From Candidatus Pacearchaeota archaeon (GTDB lineage Archaea > Nanobdellota > Nanobdellia > Pacearchaeales > GW2011-AR1): a stretch of DNA of 7,610 nt. Both the position numbers and the translations under genes were made by a program. Of this stretch, positions 1 to 6,214 are shown piece after piece (the stretch's first letter is position 1; every line of letters begins with the position of its first letter). Below the pieces are notes generated by a model. The model had not been told where the DNA came from, did not search any database, and saw only the letters and a list, made by a program, of their open reading frames with translations. The stretch is taken from assembly GCA_016186375.1 (NCBI GenBank), contig JACPLS010000049.1:1-7610 (forward strand). Direction: 5' to 3'.

Positions 1-43
1 ATCTAACTTCTATTATTCATAAATTTAAAGATAAACACATAAA

Positions 44-316
44 ATGGCAAACGTAATAATAATCGCAAAGCTCCTTCCTGTCTCTCCAGAAACAGATTTA
101 AATAAAATCAAATCCAACGCACAAACTGAATTAGAAAAAGAAGGAGCAAAAAACATCGCCTTTGAAGAAAAGCCAGTAGCTTTTGGCTTAAAAGCACTTT
201 TCGTTAAATTCAACTTTCCGGAAGAAAAAGGCACAGACGTTGTTGAATCTCTTTTGTCAAAAATAAAAGATGTTTCATCCGTCTCAATTGAAGACTATCG
301 CCGAGCATTCGGATAA
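44..316 (+). CDS. ef1b: Translation elongation factor 1-beta (aEF-1beta)
   Basis: This 90-aa protein matches the archaeal EF-1beta family in length and pattern. It opens with a hydrophobic beta strand (MANVIIIAKLLPVSPETDL), has a central AFGLKALFVKF strand, and ends in the family-typical SIEDYRRAFG. Known role of the family: nucleotide exchange factor that recycles aEF-1alpha from the GDP- to the GTP-bound state during elongation in the cytoplasm. The single ferredoxin-like exchange domain fills the whole protein, as is normal in archaea. The ATG at 44 is chosen because the family's conserved N-terminal strand begins immediately after it. No Shine-Dalgarno is visible, and the TATA signal in the 43 upstream bases is weak (an ATTCATAAAT-like stretch around 16-25), so it may be leaderless or co-transcribed with a gene beyond the left edge. 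Confidence 0.93.
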   Translation: MANVIIIAKLLPVSPETDLNKIKSNAQTELEKEGAKNIAFEEKPVAFGLKALFVKFNFPEEKGTDVVESLLSKIKDVSSVSIEDYRRAFG

Positions 317-343
317 TTAATTACTCATAAAAAATAACAAAAG

Positions 344-353
344 TTTTTATATA
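344..353 (+). promoter_or_regulatory. TATA-like box for the 157-aa gene
   Basis: TTTTTATATA is centred about 24 nt before the ATG at 373, the spacing expected for an archaeal TATA box driving a leaderless transcript. The T-run in its first half could also help terminate the upstream aEF-1beta transcript. Inferred from position and composition only. Confidence 0.5.
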
Positions 354-372
354 GTAATTAATGTTATAAATT

Positions 373-846
373 ATGAATAAATGGAATAATTTTGATCATC
401 TGGCTTTAAATTCCGCATTACAACTTGATTTTTTAAGGTCAAGAAGAGAAGGAAATAACAAAAAAACTGTAAATTTAAATGTAATTTACGCATTTATGGA
501 TAAGCTCTCAGAACATCAAAAAACAATTCAAGAAATGCTCAAAACTGATAATTTTCCAACATATTATCTATTTCATAATACTTTAATAGATGGGATTTTA
601 GATTTCTATGATGTTTCTTTTGATGACTATAGAAATGCAAAAAAAGTTCTTTGTTCAGATTTTATAAGAGATATTAAGACTGGGCTTGACATGTTATTAG
701 AGTCATTTAACAATCTCGAATTTGCCCCAACTAAAATTCAAATTAAGGAAATTAATTTACTTAGAGATTTCTGCTTAATGGTAAGTGAAAGAGAACTTCA
801 TAAAAGAACATCTGATTCCAACTATCGTTATGTACTCACAGCTTAA
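373..846 (+). CDS. Hypothetical protein, predicted all-helical, 157 aa
   Basis: I do not recognise this family. The 157-aa product is soluble (no signal peptide or membrane segment), rich in Asn, Lys, Asp and Leu, and its heptad-like hydrophobic spacing suggests a mostly alpha-helical fold. It has two cysteines (in KKVLCSDF and RDFCLMVS) too far apart to form a metal site by themselves, and no nucleotide-binding or catalytic motif that I can see. The ATG at 373 is supported by a TATA-like box about 24 nt upstream. It sits between aEF-1beta and a HIT-like gene on the same strand, but both it and the HIT gene carry their own TATA-like box, so they are probably separate transcripts. Codon use is similar to its AT-rich neighbours. 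It is probably a real gene: the frame is open for its full length and the promoter is well placed. Confidence 0.7.
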   Translation: MNKWNNFDHLALNSALQLDFLRSRREGNNKKTVNLNVIYAFMDKLSEHQKTIQEMLKTDNFPTYYLFHNTLIDGILDFYDVSFDDYRNAKKVLCSDFIRDIKTGLDMLLESFNNLEFAPTKIQIKEINLLRDFCLMVSERELHKRTSDSNYRYVLTA

Positions 847-866
847 TTCTCCATCTCACAAAAATC

Positions 867-872
867 TTTAAA
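867..872 (+). promoter_or_regulatory. TATA-like box for the HIT-like gene
   Basis: TTTAAA is centred 24.5 nt before the ATG at 894, with a pyrimidine-rich stretch between box and start. This spacing recurs at other starts in the window and argues for a leaderless transcript beginning at or near the ATG. It supports both this start and the independence of the gene from the one upstream. Confidence 0.55.
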
Positions 873-893
873 CCTTCTATTCTTTTCTAGTCC

Positions 894-1514
894 ATGACTC
901 TCACATCTGAACAAGTTCGAGAATTAAAAAACCAGCTCTTTACACAGATACAAAATCTACCGGAAGAACAAAGAGAATTAGCAAGACAACAGATAGAATC
1001 CATGTCTCCCCAAGCTCTTGAATCAATGCTACATCAACAGCAAACATCTGGCTCTGAAAAAAATATTTTCCGAATGATAATTGACAAAGAAGTTGATTCA
1101 GTTGTTGTTGGGGAAAATTCTGGCGCTCTAGCCATCCTTGATATAAATCCTATTTCAGAAGGTCATGCTCTGATTATTCCAAAATCCCCAGCAAAAACTA
1201 ATGCAGAAGTCGCCCAAGAAGCCCATTCATTAGCAAAAGAAGTTACAGAAAGATTAAAATCAAATCTCAATGCGAAGGAAGTCGAAATGCAATTAGATAC
1301 AAAATTTGGTGAAACTATAATCCATCTTATTCCCATATATGATAAACCACTTACCTTAACATCTCCAAGGCAAAAATCTTCTCCAGATACTCTAAAAGAA
1401 ATCGCAAAAAAAATCAATACAATAGTCGAAAAAATAGAAAAGCCTAAGCCTATAAAGATAAAGCAGTATTCTGCTCCTAAAGAAATCATAAAAGGAACTC
1501 GAAGAATACCTTAA
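894..1514 (+). CDS. HIT-family protein with degenerate histidine triad
   Basis: The 206-aa product has three parts. Residues 1-50 form a Gln/Glu-rich helical extension. Residues about 57-150 are a HIT domain: the NIFRMIIDKE opening and LDINPISEGHALIIPK (82-97) match the HIT core strands. Residues about 157-206 are a Lys/Pro-rich tail ending in GTRRIP. HIT enzymes are nucleotidyl hydrolases or transferases that use a HxHxH triad, whose middle His forms the covalent nucleotidyl intermediate. Here the corresponding stretch reads FGETIIHLIPIY (138-149), so only the last His (H144) remains, with E140 and I142 in the first two places. The N-terminal CxxC zinc site of Ap4A-type HIT proteins is also lost (NIFR). 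A catalytic HIT reaction is therefore unlikely; nucleotide or RNA binding is an inference. From memory, related HIT-like proteins with such an N-terminal extension occur in DPANN archaea. It converges on the prepilin peptidase gene with a 21-nt gap. Confidence 0.85.
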   Translation: MTLTSEQVRELKNQLFTQIQNLPEEQRELARQQIESMSPQALESMLHQQQTSGSEKNIFRMIIDKEVDSVVVGENSGALAILDINPISEGHALIIPKSPAKTNAEVAQEAHSLAKEVTERLKSNLNAKEVEMQLDTKFGETIIHLIPIYDKPLTLTSPRQKSSPDTLKEIAKKINTIVEKIEKPKPIKIKQYSAPKEIIKGTRRIP

Positions 1515-1535
1515 TTATCTAAAGTATTAATATTT

Positions 1536-2402
1536 TCACCCACTAATCAAACTATATAAATCATTTAGGCCAATTGAATATAAATAACTTATTCCAAAAA
1601 TCAATATTGAAATAAGGAAAGCAGGTGCAAAAGGCACTCCTTGCTTTATCCACACATTCCTTCCATATCGCTTCAATATTTTAATTTCCTCTGCACTCAA
1701 GCCATGTACGCTCTTCTTAATCACTCTACCTTTTATTCTAATATCTCTCTCGAGCCAATCTCCTTCAGTCAATTTTCTTGGATTTAGCAAAACAATTAAA
1801 CAGCTTTTTTCAACAGCCTTTAGATAAATAAAAATAGTTGTTAATAAAAATAACAAAATTGTCGGAATAACCAAATCTGATATTGCAAAACCGTTTATTA
1901 AAAATATAATCAATAAAATTAATAATAAAATTAGAACTAATATCAATAATTTATTATACTTTCTCTGATAATAACTAAAACTTTTATTAAATTTACTCCA
2001 ATTTTTATAAACTAAAAAAAAGCTATAAAACAAGCTATAAATCGCTCCTATAAAAAACAAAAGAAAAATAAAACCAGCACTTAAAAATAATAAGTCCCAA
2101 AACTCCTCAAAAGGCAAGATCACACCAAATCCCATTAAAAGCTTTGCATCCCCTCCTGCAAAAGCCCTACTATAATAAAACAAATGCGCCAAAATTAAAA
2201 AAATTAAAAAGCCACCGACTCCCCATAAAAAAAATCTTCCGCCGTCTTTTTCAACAACAGAGTAAAAAGCCCTGTATGCAAGAGCAAATATAATAAAAGA
2301 ATATGTAATCCAATTAGCAATTTCTCTCTTCTTTATATCATTTACACTAGCAAATATACACCAAATTAATGCAAAGAAAAACAAAAAGTAATACCTCTCC
2401 AT
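1536..2402 (-). CDS. Prepilin/preflagellin peptidase, A24 family (archaeal type)
   Basis: A 288-aa polytopic membrane protein. It shows both catalytic aspartates of the A24 aspartyl peptidases: D22 at the cytoplasmic end of the first membrane segment (ASVNDIKKREIANW) and D85 in the GGDAK motif (83-87), equivalent to the family's GxGD. Membrane segments lie near 3-20, 31-50, 57-76, 101-131, 152-170, 176-195 and 259-276. A cytosolic domain at about 200-257 (LTEGDWLERD, then GLSAEEIKIL) leads into GVPFAPAFLIS, a pattern shared with archaeal FlaK/PibD/EppA-like enzymes. Family role: cleaves the positively charged leader from class III (type IV pilin-like) signal peptides at the membrane. No pilin, secretion ATPase or archaellum gene is in the window, so substrates are encoded elsewhere. 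The ATG at 2402 lies about 25 nt from a TATA-like element shared with the divergent AI-2E gene. Confidence 0.88.
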   Translation of the reverse strand: MERYYFLFFFALIWCIFASVNDIKKREIANWITYSFIIFALAYRAFYSVVEKDGGRFFLWGVGGFLIFLILAHLFYYSRAFAGGDAKLLMGFGVILPFEEFWDLLFLSAGFIFLLFFIGAIYSLFYSFFLVYKNWSKFNKSFSYYQRKYNKLLILVLILLLILLIIFLINGFAISDLVIPTILLFLLTTIFIYLKAVEKSCLIVLLNPRKLTEGDWLERDIRIKGRVIKKSVHGLSAEEIKILKRYGRNVWIKQGVPFAPAFLISILIFGISYLYSIGLNDLYSLISG

Positions 2403-2420
2403 ATTATAACAAAAAACACT

Positions 2421-2431
2421 ATATTTATTAA
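2421..2431. promoter_or_regulatory. Shared divergent TATA-like element, peptidase / AI-2E gap
   Basis: The 50-nt gap between the two divergent start codons holds one A/T-only run (ATATTTATTAA). Its TTTATTA part is centred at 2427, 26 nt from the rightward ATG at 2453 and 25 nt from the leftward ATG at 2402. Read on either strand it gives a TATA-like sequence (TTTATTA or TAATAAA). It may serve both genes; two overlapping boxes remain possible. Confidence 0.45.
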
Positions 2432-2452
2432 CTTTCCCTTCTAGATAATAAA

Positions 2453-3442
2453 ATGAATAAAGAGGTAAAAAACCAGCTTCATCATTATATTTTTTTAGCT
2501 ATAATTGTAATAATGCTTATCCTCTCATATAAAATATTGCGCCCCTATTTTATCGCCCTAATCTCTGCCTTCATACTCTCATATCTTACATTACCCCTTT
2601 ATAAATTATTAAACAAGAAATTAAAAAGTTCATTTTCCGCCATTCTCTGTATTTTAATAGTTTTTTTGATTATTTTAATTCCTGTAAGTTTTATAATTGC
2701 AAATACTGTAAAACAAGCCTATGTAGCCTTAAGCGACATAGACATAAATTCATTCTTCACAAATATATCTAAATCAACCTTTCTTAGCGATCTCCACTTA
2801 GATGTTGCATCTTTAAGAGAAAAAGTAATTTCTTTTATAATAAACATAGTCAGTTCAATAGCCTCCTATCTCCCCTCTCTCCTAGTTTCAATTATTGTAA
2901 TGTTATTCGGAATGTATTATATGCTAACAAACTGGTCTTATCTATCCTCCTCTCTTGAAAGATATCTTCCATTCAAAAATAAAAAATCTGTGATAGAAGA
3001 CATTTCAAAAACAACTAGAGGAATTCTTTATGGAATGCTTCTTTTGGCATTTATAGAATTCATAGTTACCGCAATAGGTTTTGCAATTTTAGGCGTTAAC
3101 TCTTATCTCTTATTAGCAGCTCTTGTTTTTATCCTTGCATTTATCCCTAATATTGGCCCTGGTTTAGTCTGGATACCTCTAGTCTTAATCAGCGTCGCTT
3201 TGGGAAATTACTCTGTTGCTATAGGAACAATTATCCTGGGCTTAATTCTAAGTATCCCAATCGACACTATTTTACGCACAAAATTATTAGGAAAAACATC
3301 AAACATTCATCCTCTTATAATGCTTCTAGGAGTATTAGGCGGTCTCTCACTATTTGGTATCTTCGGCTTCATTATAGGTCCTTTAGTCCTTCTTTACACA
3401 ATCCGCCTTATCGAAGAAGCAATTAAACAATCTAATGATTAA
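2453..3442 (+). CDS. AI-2E family transporter (membrane permease)
   Basis: A 329-aa membrane protein of normal length for the AI-2E/UPF0118 family. Membrane segments are visible near 11-29, 31-50, 61-83, 128-158, 191-213, 216-234, 238-265 and 286-318, with a soluble stretch at about 88-125 after the third. The family signature region is well kept: FIPNIGPGLVWIP (230-242), then DTILRTKLLGKTSNIHPL (271-288) and GGLSLFGIFGFIIGPL (296-311). Members are variously linked to autoinducer-2 export, sodium/proton antiport or unspecified efflux; in archaea the substrate is generally unknown, so no substrate is assigned. The ATG at 2453 fits the shared TATA-like element, and no Shine-Dalgarno is visible. 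The stop codon overlaps that of the convergent 46-aa gene. Confidence 0.9.
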   Translation: MNKEVKNQLHHYIFLAIIVIMLILSYKILRPYFIALISAFILSYLTLPLYKLLNKKLKSSFSAILCILIVFLIILIPVSFIIANTVKQAYVALSDIDINSFFTNISKSTFLSDLHLDVASLREKVISFIINIVSSIASYLPSLLVSIIVMLFGMYYMLTNWSYLSSSLERYLPFKNKKSVIEDISKTTRGILYGMLLLAFIEFIVTAIGFAILGVNSYLLLAALVFILAFIPNIGPGLVWIPLVLISVALGNYSVAIGTIILGLILSIPIDTILRTKLLGKTSNIHPLIMLLGVLGGLSLFGIFGFIIGPLVLLYTIRLIEEAIKQSND

Positions 3443-3579
3443 TTCCCTTTCTTTCCATCTTTATTTTCTAGATTAATATTCGCAGTCCTAAACTGCCCGC
3501 CTCTTTTGTATTTATTAAATCTCATTTTAGCTTTCTTATCACCTTTCGTCTTCCTTCTTTCAGAATATCCGTAATCCAT
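3439..3579 (-). CDS. Small basic protein, 46 aa, function unknown
   Basis: This small reading frame fills the interval between the AI-2E and HD genes. It encodes 46 residues, 15 of them Lys/Arg and 5 Asp/Glu, starting MDYGYSERRKTKGDKK and with a central MRFNKYKRGGQFRTAN patch. The charge and Gly/Arg/Lys/aromatic content resemble small nucleic-acid or ribosome-associated proteins; that role is inference, and I cannot name a family. Three observations support a real gene. A TTTAAA box is centred 24.5 nt before the ATG, the same spacing as at other starts here. The frame ends exactly at the convergent transporter stop, with the two stops sharing the palindrome TTAA (3439-3442). It also fills what would otherwise be an unusually long gap for this window. 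A TTG at 3588 in frame is a less likely start because it would be only about 15 nt from the box. Confidence 0.68.
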   Translation of the reverse strand: MDYGYSERRKTKGDKKAKMRFNKYKRGGQFRTANINLENKDGKKGN

Positions 3580-3600
3580 TTCATTCAATATATTTCTTGC

Positions 3601-3606
3601 TTTAAA
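3601..3606 (-). promoter_or_regulatory. TATA-like box for the 46-aa basic protein
   Basis: TTTAAA (within GAGATTTAAAGC on the minus strand) is centred at 3603.5, 24.5 nt upstream of the ATG at 3579. It is the main evidence for that start and for transcription independent of the HD gene. A second A/T-rich run (AATATTATAT, about 3616-3625) is too far away to suit this start. Confidence 0.5.
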
Positions 3607-3642
3607 TCTCTATCGATATAATATTTTTACAACATCCTCTAT

Positions 3643-3657
3643 TAAAAAGACAGAAAA
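3643..3657 (-). terminator. T-rich candidate terminator after the HD gene
   Basis: Directly after the HD stop codon the minus strand reads TTTTCTGTCTTTTTA, two T-runs of 4 and 5. Archaeal termination commonly relies on such T-rich tracts without a hairpin. Together with the TATA-like box just downstream it would separate the HD gene from the 46-aa gene. Position and composition are the only evidence. Confidence 0.35.
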
Positions 3658-4491
3658 TTACTCTATTTTGTTTGTCAATTGCTTAAGGCCTGCCTTGCCT
3701 CCATATTTTAAAGTTATATCTTTCCATGCGTCATAATGTGGACAACCTGTTTCCTGTTCTATTGATTCTGAATTTGGTAATTTAGCTTTTTTTACTATTT
3801 CTCTTTGATTAATTCTTTCAGGCAAAGAAAGAAGAGGATGTCTGCCATCCATTAAATGGCCTATTAAAGGATAATTTTCTTGAGTCTTTCTTACAATTCT
3901 TGTATAGAGTTTTACTGGATTAACTCCTATGGGTAATTCAAAGTGTTGAAGAAAACATGTATTTCCAGAATAAAGCTCATGTAAAGATTCTCCAAAAGCA
4001 TCTAACCTATCTGCCAATTTCATAATCTGAGCCTCCAAAGTCTTTTTATCCCTAGCTTCACTTAATAATTCACGATAATTGTATCCATGTATTTCTTCAG
4101 GCCAAACAGCCGCCAACATTCTTCTTGCTTCCTCTTCTTCCTTCTCAATTACTTCAAGTTCTTTTTTTTTCATTGTGTAAATTTTTCTTCCAAGTTGAAT
4201 ATCTCCGGTTATTACTTCTAAATCATCATGAATCCTGCAAAGAATTCTTAATTTGTCAATATCTAATTTCGTATCTCTTACTAAAAAAGGCGATAGTTCC
4301 TCAGTAATCCATTCCACTCTTCTCGAATGCAATTCTACATTTGTTCTAAAGAACATAACTTCATACATAGAGTATCTTTTTATTTCTCCCAATAACTTGC
4401 TTCTTCCCTTAAAGCCTTTAAAAGAAATTGGCATAAAATTCATAGAAATATTTTTGTTTGGTATCTTAAAAATATTTATATTGTACATCAT
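3658..4491 (-). CDS. HD-domain hydrolase, YfbR-like 5'-deoxynucleotidase family
   Basis: A 277-aa soluble protein with a complete HD metal site: H55 (in NVELHSRRV), the H88-D89 pair (CRIHDDLEVITGDI, 85-98) and D161 (KLADRLDAF, 158-166). E92 and D97 after the HD pair also fit the YfbR/HD_3 branch, which removes the phosphate from (deoxy)nucleoside 5'-monophosphates using a divalent metal. Where YfbR has an Arg-Trp pair that favours deoxyribose, this protein appears to have R39-Y40, so sugar preference is uncertain. A Glu/Lys-rich helix spans about 108-124. Residues 1-35 and the last about 60 (from about 215) go beyond the usual core. The ATG at 4491 is preferred to internal Mets (2, 17, 20) because it lies about 26 nt from the shared TATA-like palindrome. 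It is divergent from a Nudix gene, another nucleotide-handling enzyme. Confidence 0.8.
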   Translation of the reverse strand: MMYNINIFKIPNKNISMNFMPISFKGFKGRSKLLGEIKRYSMYEVMFFRTNVELHSRRVEWITEELSPFLVRDTKLDIDKLRILCRIHDDLEVITGDIQLGRKIYTMKKKELEVIEKEEEEARRMLAAVWPEEIHGYNYRELLSEARDKKTLEAQIMKLADRLDAFGESLHELYSGNTCFLQHFELPIGVNPVKLYTRIVRKTQENYPLIGHLMDGRHPLLSLPERINQREIVKKAKLPNSESIEQETGCPHYDAWKDITLKYGGKAGLKQLTNKIE

Positions 4492-4507
4492 CTACTGCCA
4501 AAACAAT

Positions 4508-4526
4508 AAGATTTAAATAAAATCTT
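4508..4526. promoter_or_regulatory. Shared divergent promoter: 19-bp palindrome with TATA core
   Basis: The 52-nt gap between the HD and Nudix starts holds a 19-bp inverted repeat: AAGATTT, a 5-nt centre (AAATA), then AAATCTT, with perfect 7-bp arms. Its centre (4517) is 27 nt from the Nudix ATG and 26 nt from the HD ATG. Inside it lies a TATA-like run (TTTAAATAAA). It looks like a core promoter element usable in both directions; an operator role is an alternative. Confidence 0.5.
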
Positions 4527-4543
4527 CTTAATTCATAAATATC

Positions 4544-5020
4544 ATGAAAAAAAGCGCTGGCATTTTATTATATAAATGGTATGAAAACAAGTTGAGAATA
4601 TTCCTTGTCCACCCAGGAGGTCCTTTTTGGAAGAACAAAGACCTTGGAGCCTGGAGCATTCCAAAAGGAGAAATTGAAGAAGGTGAGAAAAACCAATTAG
4701 ACGTAGCAAAACGTGAATTAAAAGAAGAAACAGGAATAGACATTTTCTCTAGAAAAAATGATGAATTTACGTATTTAGAAAGTGTAATTCAAAAAAGCGG
4801 AAAAGAAGTTTTTTGCTGGGCAATAGAAGCAGATTGGCCAGGTCTTTTAATTTGTTCCAGTTATGTTGAATTAGAATGGCCCATACACTCCAAAAAAATA
4901 ATAAAATTTCCAGAAGTCGATAAAGCCAATTTCTTCTCACTAGAAACAGCAAGAAAAAGGTTAAATCCTGCCCAAGTCTCTTTTATTGATAGATTGGAAA
5001 AATTGTTAGAAAAAAATTAA
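4544..5020 (+). CDS. Nudix hydrolase (predicted NTP pyrophosphohydrolase)
   Basis: A 158-aa single-domain Nudix protein. The Nudix box runs from G42 to I65: KGEIEEGE (41-48), then KRELKEETGI (56-65), giving the metal-binding E58, E61 and E62. Upstream, VHPGGPFWKNKDLGAWSIPKG (22-42) and downstream VELEWPIH and FPEVDKANFF (about 108-131) match a known branch of Nudix proteins annotated as predicted NTP pyrophosphohydrolases (COG4119-like). Nudix enzymes hydrolyse nucleoside diphosphates linked to another group; the exact substrate cannot be read from sequence. One oddity is that eight residues, not the canonical seven, separate E48 from R57 in the box. It is divergent from the HD nucleotidase gene through a shared promoter and converges on ftsY with only 3 nt between stop codons. 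Confidence 0.9.
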   Translation: MKKSAGILLYKWYENKLRIFLVHPGGPFWKNKDLGAWSIPKGEIEEGEKNQLDVAKRELKEETGIDIFSRKNDEFTYLESVIQKSGKEVFCWAIEADWPGLLICSSYVELEWPIHSKKIIKFPEVDKANFFSLETARKRLNPAQVSFIDRLEKLLEKN

Positions 5021-5023
5021 TAC

Positions 5024-6214
5024 CTATTCCAATCCCAAATTCTTCAGGACTGTTTTCTTTGTAAAAAGTTCTAAATCTCCATATCCTTGTCCTGTCCCAA
5101 GAAAATAAATCGGTTTTTTTGTAACATGAGAAACAGAAAGAATTGCCCCTGCTTTTTCATCAATATCGGCCTTTGAAAGTATAATTCCATCAATTCCAAT
5201 AGTTTCTTCAAACTTCTTCGCTTGTAAAATAACATCATTCCCAGTAATACTTTCTCCAACAAATATTTTTAAATTTGGCTTTGCAACACGTATAATTTTC
5301 TCCATTTCCTTCATTAAATTTGCCTTAGTATACATTCTTCCCGCAGTATCGATAAGAACAACTTTTATACTGTGAGTTTTTGCATATTGAACTGCATCAA
5401 ATGCAACAGCTGCAGGGTCAGAACCATAATCTTGAGATATAACTTGAATCCCTAATTGAGAGCCATGAATTCTAAGTTGCTCTATAGAAGCTGCACGAAA
5501 AGTATCTGAAGCAGATAAAACACATGAGATACCTTTTTCCTTGAGCATGTGAGCAACTTTTGCAATAGAAGTTGTCTTTCCAGTGCCGTTGATACCAAAA
5601 AAGATAATAACAAATGGTTTCTCACCATTCTTAATTTGTTCAATGATAGATGGAGGTTCGATGAGTAAAGATAAAATCGCTTCCTTTAATGCTTCTAAAA
5701 TTCTCGCAGGAGCTTCTATTTTTTTCATCTGTTGCCCAATCAATTTACTTGATAATGAATCACGAATTTTATCCACTGCTTCCAAAGCGACATTATTTTC
5801 TAATAAAGTTATTTCCAAATCTTGAAATGCTCCATCAAAATCCTCTTCAGAAAGCTTTGAAGTTGAAATTTTCTTTATAAGGCGGGTAAAGAAATTACCC
5901 TTTTCCTCTTTTTCTTCAATTTTTTCCTCTGATGTTTTTTCCTTAACAACAGAAAGAGGAGTTTCCGCTTCTTTTATTATTTCTTCTGTCTTAGCAATAG
6001 TTTCTTTTTCATCTTTTGTCAGAGTCTTTTCATTTTCCTCTATCTTTTCAACTTTTTTCTTTTTTTCAACATTTTTTTCTTCCTTCTTTCTCCCCCTGTC
6101 TCCAACTTTTACTTTCTCTTTCTTATTCTTTTTCTCCTTGGATTGCTTTTCTTTTTTTTCTTCAGTTGGTTTCTTTAGCCAAGATGCAATCTTCTTCTTT
6201 AAAAAATCAAACAT
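5024..6214 (-). CDS. ftsY: Signal recognition particle receptor FtsY
   Basis: The 396-aa product is the SRP receptor GTPase that docks SRP-ribosome complexes at the membrane. It starts with an amphipathic segment (MFDFLKKKIASWLKK), followed by a highly charged Lys/Glu-rich linker to about 105, probably for membrane or translocon association. The N domain spans about 107-195. The G domain contains the P-loop GINGTGKT (207-214), DTFRAAS (237-243), DTAGR (289-293), SKAD (347-350) and closing GTGQGYGDL (373-381). SRP54 has similar G motifs but carries a C-terminal M domain, which is absent here, so FtsY is secure. Two conservative changes stand out: FVGES at 318-322 where FVGDA/S is usual, and SKAD for the common TKAD. 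The ATG at 6214 lies 25.5 nt from a palindromic TATA box shared with apgM. Confidence 0.96.
   Translation of the reverse strand: MFDFLKKKIASWLKKPTEEKKEKQSKEKKNKKEKVKVGDRGRKKEEKNVEKKKKVEKIEENEKTLTKDEKETIAKTEEIIKEAETPLSVVKEKTSEEKIEEKEEKGNFFTRLIKKISTSKLSEEDFDGAFQDLEITLLENNVALEAVDKIRDSLSSKLIGQQMKKIEAPARILEALKEAILSLLIEPPSIIEQIKNGEKPFVIIFFGINGTGKTTSIAKVAHMLKEKGISCVLSASDTFRAASIEQLRIHGSQLGIQVISQDYGSDPAAVAFDAVQYAKTHSIKVVLIDTAGRMYTKANLMKEMEKIIRVAKPNLKIFVGESITGNDVILQAKKFEETIGIDGIILSKADIDEKAGAILSVSHVTKKPIYFLGTGQGYGDLELFTKKTVLKNLGLE

Noticed and set aside
24..29. TTTAAA as the TATA box of aEF-1beta
   Set aside because: Its centre is only about 17.5 nt from the ATG at 44, out of line with the 24-28 nt seen at other starts. 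A weak box further left or an upstream operon promoter is more plausible.
1163..1489. 108-aa open frame on the minus strand opposite the HIT-like gene
   Set aside because: It lies wholly within a gene with recognisable HIT core sequence and has no promoter-like box or recognisable product; treated as an antisense shadow.
1840..1990. Very A/T-rich stretch as a possible replication origin or repeat region
   Set aside because: It encodes Leu/Ile-rich membrane segments of the prepilin peptidase and shows no iterated motif.
3577..3588. TTG at 3588 as the start of the 46-aa gene
   Set aside because: It is in frame but would sit only about 15 nt from the TTTAAA box; the ATG at 3579 has the standard spacing.
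4125..4516. Plus-strand open frames opposite the start of the HD gene
   Set aside because: They overlap the conserved HD coding region antisense and show low-complexity, Leu/Phe/Ile-rich translations typical of shadow frames.
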